A stretch of 10,910 bases of DNA from Candidatus Neoanaerotignum tabaqchaliae (lineage in GTDB: Bacteria > Bacillota > Clostridia > Lachnospirales > Anaerotignaceae): positions 1 through 10,910 of the forward strand of contig CAJFUS010000194.1 in assembly GCA_904420235.1 (NCBI GenBank), read 5' to 3'. Shown piece after piece: positions 1 through 6,926 of the stretch (positions within the stretch are counted from its first letter, which is position 1; each line of letters begins with the position of its first letter). The notes under the pieces were generated by a model that saw nothing but the letters and a program-made list of their open reading frames with translations, ran no database searches and was not told the origin of the DNA. Made by a program: the position numbers and the translations under genes.

Positions 1-1332
1 GAAATTAAAGAAAAGGCTGACGCCCTTGAGCTTGACGCCGACGCAGCCATACTTATAGACGCCACAACAGGCGAAATACTTTATGAGAAAAATCCTTATA
101 AAAAAGAATATCCTGCAAGCATAACAAAGCTTATGACAATGCTTTTGGCTTTTGAGAACTGTTCTCTTGACGAAACTGTTACATTCTCACGAAACGCCGT
201 ATACTCCATAGAGCCAGGCAGCAGCAACATAGGCATAGACCAAGGAGAGGAGCTTACGGTTGAGCAATGTTTATACGGAATAATGCTTCAATCGGCCAAC
301 GAAGTGTCAAACGGCATTGCCGAGCATATTGACGGCAGCATGGAGGAATTTGCCAAACACATGACACAAAGGGCTAAAGAACTTGGAGCCCAAAACACAA
401 ATTTTGTAAATGCCAACGGTCTTCATGATGAAAATCATTACACAACTGCCTATGACATGGCGCTTATAGCGAAGGAACTTTTGAAATATCCGGAATTTAA
501 AGAGATACTCGGCTCAACATACTATGAGATACCTCCAACAAATATACAGCCCGAAACAAGATACCTTCACGGTCAAACCCAGCTTATAAAATCGGCCTCG
601 TCCTTTTATTATGAGGAATGTGAAGGAGGAAAAACCGGATTTACCGACCAGGCCCGCAACACTCTTGTGGCATACGCCAAAAGAGGCGATACAGAGGTTA
701 TATCGGTAGTTCTTTACTCAACAGGTTACGGAGAATATACAGACACAATAAAACTGTTTGATTACGGGCTTGACAACTTTAAAACAGTTAATATATGTAA
801 AAGTGGCGACCAATGTGGAAAAACACAGGCCGTTACGGAAAGTTTTATGTCAAGCTCGTCAGAAGACCTGCCTGTTGGCTATGCCGACAGCATAACCGTT
901 ACAATACCGGCAACAAGCAGTGAAAGCAATATAGAAGTATCACACAACATACCAACCACAGTAAGCACCCCTGTTAAAGAGGGCGATGTTATAGGAACAG
1001 CTCAATTTTCACTTAACGGCGAAGTAATAGGTGAAACAAATCTTTTGGCTTTGTCCAACGCCGGAGAACAGGAAAGCGCCGTGCCAGCCATAGCAAACGG
1101 AAATAACAACAAAACACCCATTAATATAAAAATGATAGGCGGAATATCAGCTTTAGCTATAGTGCTGCTTGTAATAGCCAAAATAACATTCTCAAAAATA
1201 AAATACGAGATAAAGCGCAAAAAACGCAGAGAAAGACTTAAACATTACCGTGACACAAATTACAGCAACATAACTTTGAAGGGAAATTACAGCAGAAAAA
1301 GACGCGGCCGGGAAAATAACAGGCTTTACTAA
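1..1332 (+). CDS. D-alanyl-D-alanine carboxypeptidase, DacA/PBP5 type (5' end missing)
   Basis: Trims the terminal D-Ala from peptidoglycan pentapeptides outside the membrane. The reading frame is open from base 1 and gives 443 residues. All three serine-peptidase motifs are visible: SxxK as S-I-T-K (118-129, nucleophile Ser40 and Lys43 counted from base 1), SxN as S-A-N (292-300) and KTG (631-639). The ATG at 133 lies after the catalytic serine, so it cannot be the start; the true start and signal peptide are upstream of the window. A PBP5_C-like beta domain follows (about residues 265-350, ending V-K-E-G-D-V-I-G...L-N-G-E-V-I-G). One hydrophobic helix comes next (about 1132-1197), then a very basic cytoplasmic tail of about 40 residues rich in Arg and Lys. 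Many DacA proteins end instead in an amphipathic helix. The exact paralogue (dacA, dacB or dacF) cannot be decided. Family assignment is secure. Confidence 0.93.
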   Translation, partial: EIKEKADALELDADAAILIDATTGEILYEKNPYKKEYPASITKLMTMLLAFENCSLDETVTFSRNAVYSIEPGSSNIGIDQGEELTVEQCLYGIMLQSANEVSNGIAEHIDGSMEEFAKHMTQRAKELGAQNTNFVNANGLHDENHYTTAYDMALIAKELLKYPEFKEILGSTYYEIPPTNIQPETRYLHGQTQLIKSASSFYYEECEGGKTGFTDQARNTLVAYAKRGDTEVISVVLYSTGYGEYTDTIKLFDYGLDNFKTVNICKSGDQCGKTQAVTESFMSSSSEDLPVGYADSITVTIPATSSESNIEVSHNIPTTVSTPVKEGDVIGTAQFSLNGEVIGETNLLALSNAGEQESAVPAIANGNNNKTPINIKMIGGISALAIVLLVIAKITFSKIKYEIKRKKRRERLKHYRDTNYSNITLKGNYSRKRRGRENNRLY

Positions 1333-1486
1333 TTTAAAAACGTCTTATATTTCAGCTGAGCAATATTATTTTCCTCAATATGTTTTTATTTGCTCAAACT
1401 AATGGCGACATTTTTGTTATACACATTAAAAGATTTTGCCTGAATATATTTTTGAACTACGCAACTAAATGTTGTTTATTATGTAA

Positions 1487-1542
1487 AAGCACCGCTGACT
1501 AATGATTATATAACAATTAATATTCATTAGTCAGCGGTGCTT
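1487..1542. terminator. Bidirectional intrinsic terminator between convergent dacA-like gene and nrdG
   Basis: A perfect 19-bp inverted repeat (arms 1487-1505 and 1524-1542) encloses an 18-nt AT-rich loop. On the plus strand it is followed by AA and a run of seven T (1545-1551). On the minus strand it is followed by four T, so it can end both transcripts. It lies 14 bases past the nrdG stop and about 155 bases past the carboxypeptidase stop. The rest of the gap (1333-1486) is AT-rich with no gene; a weak 7-bp repeat (1357-1363 with 1390-1396) is its only structure. Confidence 0.88.
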
Positions 1543-1555
1543 AATTTTTTTATTA

Positions 1556-2074
1556 CTAAAGCTTCAGCTCTACGATTTTTCCCTGCTTTAAAGTTTCTTT
1601 TATGTCTATTATTCTTTGATTTGAACTACCCCTGAATTTAAGGCTTATATCCTTAAGATTCTCAACAAACCTTCCGTCCACAAGAACGTCTATATAAGAA
1701 ATAAGTTCTTTTGCCGTTGGTCCAGAGGCACGGCTTTTTCCCATAATTTCATCAAATGTAAAACCTGAGTAGCACCATATATTTTTATTTTCATATATGC
1801 TTCTAACTTTTTTCACAAAATCCAAAAGAGGTTTTTGATTCTCCGCCTCAAAGGGCTCACCGCCTATAAGCGTAAGTCCGGCAATAAACGGCTTTGACAG
1901 GGCGTCAATAACTTCCTTCTGAGCCGACTCATCAAAGGGCTTTCCAAAATTAAAGTCCCACGTATCCTCATTAAAGCAGTTTTGGCAATGGTGCCGGCAG
2001 CCAGATACAAAAAGCGATACCCTAACTCCAACTCCATTGGCTATGTCAGTTTTTTTAATCTCGCCGTAATTCAT
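1556..2074 (-). CDS. nrdG: Anaerobic ribonucleoside-triphosphate reductase activating protein (radical SAM)
   Basis: Uses a [4Fe-4S] cluster and S-adenosylmethionine to form the glycyl radical on NrdD. The protein has 172 residues, a usual NrdG length. The cluster-binding CX3CX2C motif is C26-R-H-H-C30-Q-N-C33. The SAM-contacting G-G-E-P motif is at residues 71-74, and the N-terminal N-Y-G-E-I...V-G-V-R-V-S-L-F-V-S-G-C stretch is typical. The ATG at 2074 is preceded by an AGAGGA ribosome binding site that overlaps the nrdD stop codon. The two genes are 10 bases apart, so this is a coupled nrdD-nrdG operon. The stop (TAG) is followed at once by the shared terminator. A role as a generic glycyl-radical activase is unlikely given the nrdD neighbour. 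Confidence 0.95.
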   Translation of the reverse strand: MNYGEIKKTDIANGVGVRVSLFVSGCRHHCQNCFNEDTWDFNFGKPFDESAQKEVIDALSKPFIAGLTLIGGEPFEAENQKPLLDFVKKVRSIYENKNIWCYSGFTFDEIMGKSRASGPTAKELISYIDVLVDGRFVENLKDISLKFRGSSNQRIIDIKETLKQGKIVELKL

Positions 2075-2084
2075 AAGTATCCTC

Positions 2085-4262
2085 TTACAGATGAAGTACC
2101 CTGTCTTTTATTTCCTGTGTACGGCCTTGGTTCCAAAATTGCGTTCCTATATAGCCGCATGTTCTTCTGGCAACGTTCATTTTAGACTGGTCGTGATTTT
2201 TACAGTTAGGGCACTCCCATATAAGTTTTCCGTCATTGTCAGTAACAATTTGTATCTCGCCTTCATAACCGCATACCTGGCAGTAATCGCTTTTGGTGTT
2301 AAGCTCGGCATAAATTATGTTGTCGTATATAAACTGCATAAGGCTTATAACCGCCTCAATATTGTTCTGCATGTTAGGCACCTCAACATAGCTTATGGCG
2401 CCTCCCGGCGAAAGAGCTTGGAATTTAGCTTCAAAGGCAAGCTTTGTAAAAGCGTCTATGTGCTCGCTTACATGAACATGATAGCTGTTTGTTATATAAT
2501 TTTTGTCCGTTATTCCCTCTATAACGCCAAAGCGTTTTTGGAGGCATTTTGCGAACTTATATGTTGTGCTTTCAAGCGGTGTGCCATACGGGCTGAAATC
2601 TATGTTTTCTTTGGCCTTCCATTTTTTGCAGGCGTCGTTCATGTGCTGCATAATTTCTAATGCAAAAGGCTCCGCCTCGCTGTCTGTGTGTGATTTTCCA
2701 GTCATATACTTAACGCACTCATAAAGACCGGCATACCCAAGGGATATTGTTGAATATCCGCCATATAAGAGCTTATCGATTTTCTCGCCCTTTTTAAGCC
2801 TTGCCAACGCGCCGTGCTGCCATAATATAGGTGCAACGTCCGAAACCGTTCCCTTAAGCCTGTTGTGGCGGCACATAAGGGCCCTATAACAAAGCTCCAG
2901 CCTTTCATCAAATATACTCCAAAACTTATCCATATCGCCGCCTGATGAAAGAGCCACGTCCACAAGGTTTATTGTAACAACTCCCTGATTAAATCTTCCG
3001 TAATATTTCGGCTTTCCGTTCTCGTCAACGTATGGTGTTAAAAAGCTGCGGCAGCCCATACATGTATAACAGTGGCCTTCGCCGTTTTTATCAATTTTAA
3101 GCTCAAGCATTTTCTTTTCGGATATGTAGTCTGGAACCATTCTTCTTGCGGTGCATTTAGCAGCAAGCTCTGTAAGATAATAATAAGGTGTTCCCTCTCT
3201 TACGTTGTCTTCCTCAAGAACATATATAAGCTTAGGGAACGCAGGCGTAATCCAAACTCCGTCCTCGTTTTTAACTCCCTGATACCTTTGCTTTAAAACT
3301 TCTTCTATTATAAGGGCAAGGTCTTTTTTCTCGTTCTCGTCTTTAGCTTCGTTAAGATACATAAACACCGTAACAAAAGGCGCCTGTCCGTTTGTTGTCA
3401 TAAGTGTAACAACCTGATACTGTATTGTTTGAACGCCCTTGCATATCTCGTCGTGAAGCCTTTCCTCAACTATCTTTGATATTTTCTCCTCAGGAACCTC
3501 AACGCCTATCGTTTCAATCTCTTTTAATACTGTTTTTCGTATCTTCTCTCTGCTTATCTGAACAAACGGAGCTAAGTGGGTAAGGCTTATGCTCTGTCCG
3601 CCATACTGAGAACTGGCTACCTGAGCTATTATCTGGGTAGCTATATTGCAGGCCGTTGAGAAAGTATGAGGCTTCTCAATAAGAGTTCCGCTTATAACCG
3701 TCCCGTTCTGAAGCATATCCTCAAGGTTCACAAGGTCGCAGTTATGCATATGCTGGGCAAAATAATCGGCGTCATGAAAGTGTATTATTCCCTGCTCATG
3801 AGCGTCAACTATGTCCTTTGGAAGAAGCATTCTTTTTGTTATGTCCTTGCTTACCTCTCCGGCCATATAATCCCTTTGAACGCTGTTTACAGTTGGGTTT
3901 TTATTTGAGTTTTCCTGCTTTACCTCTTCGTTGCTGCACTCTATAAGGCTCATTATTTTATCATCTGTGGAGTTAGCCTTTCTTATAAGAGCCCTTTGGT
4001 ATCTGTATGTTATATATTTTCTGGCAACGGAATAAGCGCCCTTTTCCATAATATGGTTTTCAACCATATCCTGTATTTCTTCAACTCCCGGAGCGCGTCC
4101 CATTTCAATACATGTACGCTCTATATCAATGGCTATATCTTTAATTTGATTTTCGTTAAGCCTTTCGCTCTCTACAACTTCGTTATTTGCTCCTTTTATG
4201 GCAAGTTCTATTTTGTTTCTGTCAAATATAGCCTCAGTGCCGTTTCTTTTTATAATCTTCAT
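2085..4262 (-). CDS. nrdD: Anaerobic (class III) ribonucleoside-triphosphate reductase
   Basis: Reduces ribonucleoside triphosphates to deoxyribonucleotides in the absence of oxygen, using a glycyl radical. The frame can be extended to a GTG at 4274, but the ATG at 4262 is better. It gives M-K-I-I-K-R-N-G, the usual beginning of the ATP-cone domain, and GGGGGA sits 4 bases upstream of it. That gives 725 residues. Domains in order: ATP cone (about 1-90), a 10-stranded barrel catalytic core, a zinc ribbon with C661-x2-C664 and C684-x2-C687, and the C-terminal glycyl radical loop R-T-C-G-Y with the radical glycine at 703 (codon at 2154-2156). The ATP cone implies allosteric control by ATP and dATP. 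Transcription is probably repressed by NrdR through the paired boxes upstream. All key residues I checked are intact. Confidence 0.96.
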   Translation of the reverse strand: MKIIKRNGTEAIFDRNKIELAIKGANNEVVESERLNENQIKDIAIDIERTCIEMGRAPGVEEIQDMVENHIMEKGAYSVARKYITYRYQRALIRKANSTDDKIMSLIECSNEEVKQENSNKNPTVNSVQRDYMAGEVSKDITKRMLLPKDIVDAHEQGIIHFHDADYFAQHMHNCDLVNLEDMLQNGTVISGTLIEKPHTFSTACNIATQIIAQVASSQYGGQSISLTHLAPFVQISREKIRKTVLKEIETIGVEVPEEKISKIVEERLHDEICKGVQTIQYQVVTLMTTNGQAPFVTVFMYLNEAKDENEKKDLALIIEEVLKQRYQGVKNEDGVWITPAFPKLIYVLEEDNVREGTPYYYLTELAAKCTARRMVPDYISEKKMLELKIDKNGEGHCYTCMGCRSFLTPYVDENGKPKYYGRFNQGVVTINLVDVALSSGGDMDKFWSIFDERLELCYRALMCRHNRLKGTVSDVAPILWQHGALARLKKGEKIDKLLYGGYSTISLGYAGLYECVKYMTGKSHTDSEAEPFALEIMQHMNDACKKWKAKENIDFSPYGTPLESTTYKFAKCLQKRFGVIEGITDKNYITNSYHVHVSEHIDAFTKLAFEAKFQALSPGGAISYVEVPNMQNNIEAVISLMQFIYDNIIYAELNTKSDYCQVCGYEGEIQIVTDNDGKLIWECPNCKNHDQSKMNVARRTCGYIGTQFWNQGRTQEIKDRVLHL

Positions 4263-4274
4263 TTTATCCCCCAC
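4263..4274 (-). promoter_or_regulatory. Ribosome binding site deciding the nrdD start
   Basis: Reading on the minus strand, GTG at 4274 is part of GTGGGGGATAAA followed by ATG at 4262. The G-run fits the anti-Shine-Dalgarno sequence with one G-U pair and is correctly spaced for the ATG. The GTG itself lies inside this site, so it is unlikely to be the start. Confidence 0.7.
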
Positions 4275-4318
4275 TTTTTAAGCAACCTACAAATCCGTTT
4301 AAAAATCATCGCTATCTA

Positions 4319-4346
4319 ATTATACTATATCTTGTGTTTTTTTCAA
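4319..4346 (-). promoter_or_regulatory. Predicted sigma-A promoter of nrdDG
   Basis: On the minus strand there is a -35 box TTGAAA (4346-4341), a 16-base spacer and a perfect -10 box TATAAT (4324-4319). Transcription would begin near 4312, giving a leader of about 50 bases before the nrdD ATG. The NrdR-like box at 4322-4337 covers the spacer and half of the -10 box. Confidence 0.75.
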
Positions 4347-4369
4347 GACTTTCGTACAATATATATTTT
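4322..4369 (-). promoter_or_regulatory. Paired NrdR boxes (operator) upstream of nrdD
   Basis: NrdR is the ATP-cone repressor that senses dATP and binds pairs of 16-bp boxes upstream of nrd operons, with consensus near ACACWATATVTWGTGT. Box 1 (plus strand 4322-4337) is ATACTATATCTTGTGT and matches at 15 of 16 positions. Box 2 (4354-4369) is GTACAATATATATTTT and matches at 12 of 16. The gap is 16 bases and the repeat distance 32 bases (three helical turns), as known for NrdR sites. Box 1 overlaps the predicted -10 element. The consensus is quoted from memory. No nrdR gene is in the window. Confidence 0.75.
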
Positions 4370-4570
4370 TTTATATAGTTTTCACAATTTTTTGCGAATT
4401 GAAATAAATTTTAAAAAAATGTCATAGATTTTATTTTATCCCTTCTAAATTAGGGCTGGAGGCCATTTTAGAAAGTAAGAAAGCATAGAACAAGCACTAA
4501 GTAGCGCAATTGTCAAGCATTAATAATAAACAAATCTTACCTAATCTTTCACCAAAAACCGACGTTTAAG
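4370..4570. other. Gene-free remainder of the nrdD-AEC intergenic region
   Basis: The gap between the AEC gene stop and the nrdD start is about 308 bases. The promoter-distal 200 bases hold no convincing reading frame on either strand. The only structure is an imperfect hairpin at 4443-4474: a 7-bp stem TTCTAAA/TTTAGAA, a mismatch, then three more pairs. It has no clear T-run, so it is at best a weak terminator for the AEC gene. A TTGACA hexamer (minus strand, 4516-4511) has no -10 box at the right distance. Confidence 0.5.
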
Positions 4571-5527
4571 TTAAATAATATATCCAAGACTTTTGGCCAT
4601 AAAAATCCAGAATGTAAGACTTACGGTTGAAAAAAGCGTTGTAAGAACTATGGCACCTGACGTAAGCACGCCTTCATGACCCATATTTTTAGCCATAACA
4701 TAGCAAGTTGGCGTTGAACAGCTTCCAAGCATAACTATAAGGGCAATAAGTTTTTGATTTGTGAACCCCAAATGCAACGCCAATGGCAGAAATATGGCTG
4801 GAAGAACGAATAACTTTATAAAAGACGCTATTGCTGTAAGGCGAAGCTTTCCCCTCAGCTTGCTGAACTCAAAACTTGAGCCTATGGCTATAAGGGCCAA
4901 AGGCGTTGTAAGACCGCCTATGCTGTCGAACGTTTTAACGGCAAAAACCGGAAAGTTTATTTTTAAGGCGGAAGCCAAAACACCAAGGGCTATGCCGTCT
5001 ATAATAGGATTTTTAAGTATGTTTATAAAGGCTTTTCTAATTCTGACGGCCGCCTCTCCCGCCGATATTTTTTGAGGCGATTCAAGGGTAAGCACCAAAA
5101 CTGCGTAAACATTAAAAAGCGGCACGCTTCCAATCATCATAAGCGGCACCATTCCGGCGTTGCCGTAAATATTAAGTATGTACGCCTCGCCAAGTATAGC
5201 GGCGCTGCTGCGATAACATGCCTGAACAAACTCTCCTATTGAACTTTTATCTTTTATAAAAATTTTGGATAAAAGCCATATGGAGAAAAAAGCCACAGTA
5301 GTAACCCCTGCGCAGAAAAGAACATACCGCAGGTCAAAATCATTATATATATCAACATTGGACATATCGTTAAAAAGCATTACAGGTAGCGTAACCTTAA
5401 AAACAAGCTTGTCGCTTATATCTGTAAAGCTTTCGTTTAAAAACTTAATTTTTTTAAGTACATACCCAAGCACTATTACTAAGAACACAGGAACCGTTGA
5501 GTTAAGACTGAAAATAAGATTACCCAA
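4571..5527 (-). CDS. AEC (auxin efflux carrier) family transporter
   Basis: An integral membrane protein of the bile/arsenite/riboflavin transporter superfamily; bacterial relatives move malate, malonate or other organic acids, and the substrate here is unknown. The protein is 318 residues long and almost wholly hydrophobic, with about ten membrane segments. It has the family's typical N-terminal half (V-P-V-F-L-V-I-V-L-G-Y-V-L-K-K, then L-P-V-M-L-F-N-D-M) and C-terminal half (L-G-S-C-S-T-P-T-C-Y-V-M-A-K-N-M-G, then V-L-T-T-L-F-S). Two TTG starts are possible. The one at 5527 has GGGAGGG at 5540-5534, 6 bases upstream; the one at 5551 has no such site and would translate through it. I therefore chose 5527. 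The family name does not imply auxin transport in bacteria. Confidence 0.9.
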   Translation of the reverse strand: MGNLIFSLNSTVPVFLVIVLGYVLKKIKFLNESFTDISDKLVFKVTLPVMLFNDMSNVDIYNDFDLRYVLFCAGVTTVAFFSIWLLSKIFIKDKSSIGEFVQACYRSSAAILGEAYILNIYGNAGMVPLMMIGSVPLFNVYAVLVLTLESPQKISAGEAAVRIRKAFINILKNPIIDGIALGVLASALKINFPVFAVKTFDSIGGLTTPLALIAIGSSFEFSKLRGKLRLTAIASFIKLFVLPAIFLPLALHLGFTNQKLIALIVMLGSCSTPTCYVMAKNMGHEGVLTSGAIVLTTLFSTVSLTFWIFMAKSLGYII

Positions 5528-5533
5528 AATTGA

Positions 5534-5540
5534 CCCTCCC
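5534..5540 (-). promoter_or_regulatory. Ribosome binding site deciding the AEC transporter start
   Basis: GGGAGGG on the minus strand, followed by a 6-base spacer (TCAATT) and the TTG at 5527-5525. This near-perfect site fixes the start eight codons downstream of the longest open frame. Confidence 0.72.
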
Positions 5541-5556
5541 AGCTTTGCCAATTTTT

Positions 5557-5586
5557 AAAATAAAAAAGCCGAAATTAATTCGGCTT
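5557..5586 (-). terminator. Intrinsic terminator after queC, also within the predicted AEC leader
   Basis: On the minus strand an 8-bp perfect stem (AAGCCGAA 5586-5579, TTCGGCTT 5573-5566) with a 5-base loop is followed by TTTTATTTT (5565-5557). It lies about 40 bases past the queC stop and fits as the que operon terminator. Its position between a predicted promoter (5602-5630) and the AEC start means it could also attenuate AEC transcription. Confidence 0.82.
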
Positions 5587-5601
5587 ATAAAAATTAATGA
5601 T

Positions 5602-5630
5602 ATTCTAATACTTTTCCAATAAAAGGTCAA
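5602..5630 (-). promoter_or_regulatory. Predicted promoter for the AEC transporter, overlapping the queC stop
   Basis: Minus-strand TTGACC (5630-5625), a 17-base spacer and TAGAAT (5607-5602). The -35 box overlaps the last codons of queC (stop TGA at 5629-5627). The predicted start near 5595 lies just ahead of the hairpin at 5586-5566, so a transcript from here must read through a terminator-like structure to reach the gene. Confidence 0.5.
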
Positions 5631-6319
5631 TACTCCATTAAGGGGTCTTTAAGGCCGTTTTTCTCAAAAGCGGCTATACGGTCAAGACATGTTCCGCATT
5701 TTCCACAGGGCTTTTCTCCGCCTTCATAGCAGCTCCATGTAAGCTCATAGGGCACTTTAAGACCAACGCCTATTTTAACTACATCCGCCTTTGTAAGGCT
5801 CACAAAAGGCGCCTCTATTTTAAGCTGTCCCCCGCTTCCTAGCAAAATCGCCTCGCCTATGGCTCTGTTAAACTCCTTAGAACAGTCGGGATAAGCATTT
5901 CCGGCCGCATCGTCGCTATGAGCGCCATAATATATAACCGAACAGCCCTTTGAAAGAGCTACGCTTGCCGCAGCCGACAAAAAAAGCCCGTTTCTAAATG
6001 GAACATAGGTGCTTACAGGCTTTCCGCCTGTCTCCCTAAGCTGCTTGGCGTACGATTCTTTCGGTATATCATTTTTTGAGCCCTTTAAAAGAGAGCAGTC
6101 GCTGTATTGAAAAATTTTCGATAAATCCATATAAATATGCTCAACATTATAATATTTGGCCACACTGTTAGACGCTTCTATTTCCTTGTCATGCTTTTGC
6201 CCATAATACATAGAAAGAGCAACAACATTGTTGTTTCCATACTTGTCAACAGCCATAGCAAGGCATGTGGAGCTGTCAAGTCCGCCGCTGAAAAGCACAA
6301 GGGCTTTTTTATTTTCCAT
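5627..6319 (-). CDS. queC: 7-cyano-7-deazaguanine (preQ0) synthase
   Basis: Converts 7-carboxy-7-deazaguanine to preQ0 using ATP and ammonia, the last preQ0 step in the cytoplasm. The protein has 230 residues, normal for QueC. The N-terminal PP-loop S-G-G-L-D-S-S (residues 11-17) binds ATP. The C-terminal zinc site has C197 and the cluster C205-x2-C208-x2-C211. The frame opens at a GTG at 6328, but the AAGGAG site (6335-6330) is only one base from that GTG and 10 bases from the ATG at 6319, so the ATG is chosen. The AAGGAG overlaps the folE stop region (TAAAAGGAG), indicating translational coupling. It is the last gene of queD-queE-folE-queC. Confidence 0.96.
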   Translation of the reverse strand: MENKKALVLFSGGLDSSTCLAMAVDKYGNNNVVALSMYYGQKHDKEIEASNSVAKYYNVEHIYMDLSKIFQYSDCSLLKGSKNDIPKESYAKQLRETGGKPVSTYVPFRNGLFLSAAASVALSKGCSVIYYGAHSDDAAGNAYPDCSKEFNRAIGEAILLGSGGQLKIEAPFVSLTKADVVKIGVGLKVPYELTWSCYEGGEKPCGKCGTCLDRIAAFEKNGLKDPLMEY

Positions 6320-6335
6320 ATAAAACACACTCCTT

Positions 6336-6914
6336 TTAAGCTCTAAGTCTCATTTGAAGGCTGACATCATTTTTAAATCTTCCCCTAAGGGCACTTGTGT
6401 ATGTTTTGGCAGCCGATTTTTTTATACCTCTTGCTGTCATACAGCTATGGCATCCCTCTATAAGCACCGCCACATCTTCGGAGCCTGTAACTATTTGAAT
6501 TATCTCGGCTATATCGGTTCCTATTCTCTCCTGAAGCTGAAGGCGCTTTGAAGCCATATCGGCTATTCTGGCTATTTTACTTAAACCTATAACTTTTCCG
6601 GCCGGAACATAGGCTACGGTAACCTTCATGTCGTACATAAGAGCCATATGGTGCTCACAATAGCTGAAAATATCAATATCTCGCACTATAACCATGTCGT
6701 TGGAGTTTTTATCAAATGATAAATCATCCTCAAAAGTTTTGTTAAACATATCCGCTATTTCCCTGTTGGAATAGTTCATGCCCTCAAAAACTTCGGCGTA
6801 CATTTCGGCCACCCGTTTAGGAGTGTCCTTAAGTCCCTCCCTTTCAGGGTCGTCACCAAGGGCTTCTAATATGCCCCTTATATGCTCCTTTATTTTTTCC
6901 TTGTCTATGGCCAT
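6336..6914 (-). CDS. folE: GTP cyclohydrolase I
   Basis: Opens the GTP imidazole ring to give dihydroneopterin triphosphate, the entry point to both folate and 7-deazaguanine synthesis. The protein has 192 residues, as usual for bacterial type I enzymes. The zinc ligands are seen as C86-E-H-H89 and C158 in G-C-H-S-C-M-T-A-R-G, with the catalytic His156. The conserved G-L-S-K-I-A-R-I and R-L-Q-L-Q-E-R-I stretches are present, which excludes the related reductase QueF. The ATG at 6914 has an AAGAAGGTGA site that overlaps the queE stop. Its place inside the que operon suggests it is dedicated mainly to queuosine precursors, though a second role in folate supply cannot be ruled out. Confidence 0.96.
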   Translation of the reverse strand: MAIDKEKIKEHIRGILEALGDDPEREGLKDTPKRVAEMYAEVFEGMNYSNREIADMFNKTFEDDLSFDKNSNDMVIVRDIDIFSYCEHHMALMYDMKVTVAYVPAGKVIGLSKIARIADMASKRLQLQERIGTDIAEIIQIVTGSEDVAVLIEGCHSCMTARGIKKSAAKTYTSALRGRFKNDVSLQMRLRA

Positions 6915-6926
6915 AAAATCACCTTC

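Noticed and set aside
133..1332. Carboxypeptidase starting at the ATG at 133
   Set aside because: The catalytic SxxK motif (118-129) lies upstream of this ATG in the same open frame, so the gene must extend beyond the window start.
1982..4319. Plus-strand open frames opposite nrdD/nrdG (for example 2091-2660 and 3996-4319)
   Set aside because: They lie antisense to well-recognised genes, lack ribosome binding sites and resemble no family. They are shadows of the minus-strand codons.
4511..4516. Minus-strand TTGACA as a second promoter in the nrdD-AEC gap
   Set aside because: No acceptable -10 box occurs 16-18 bases downstream.
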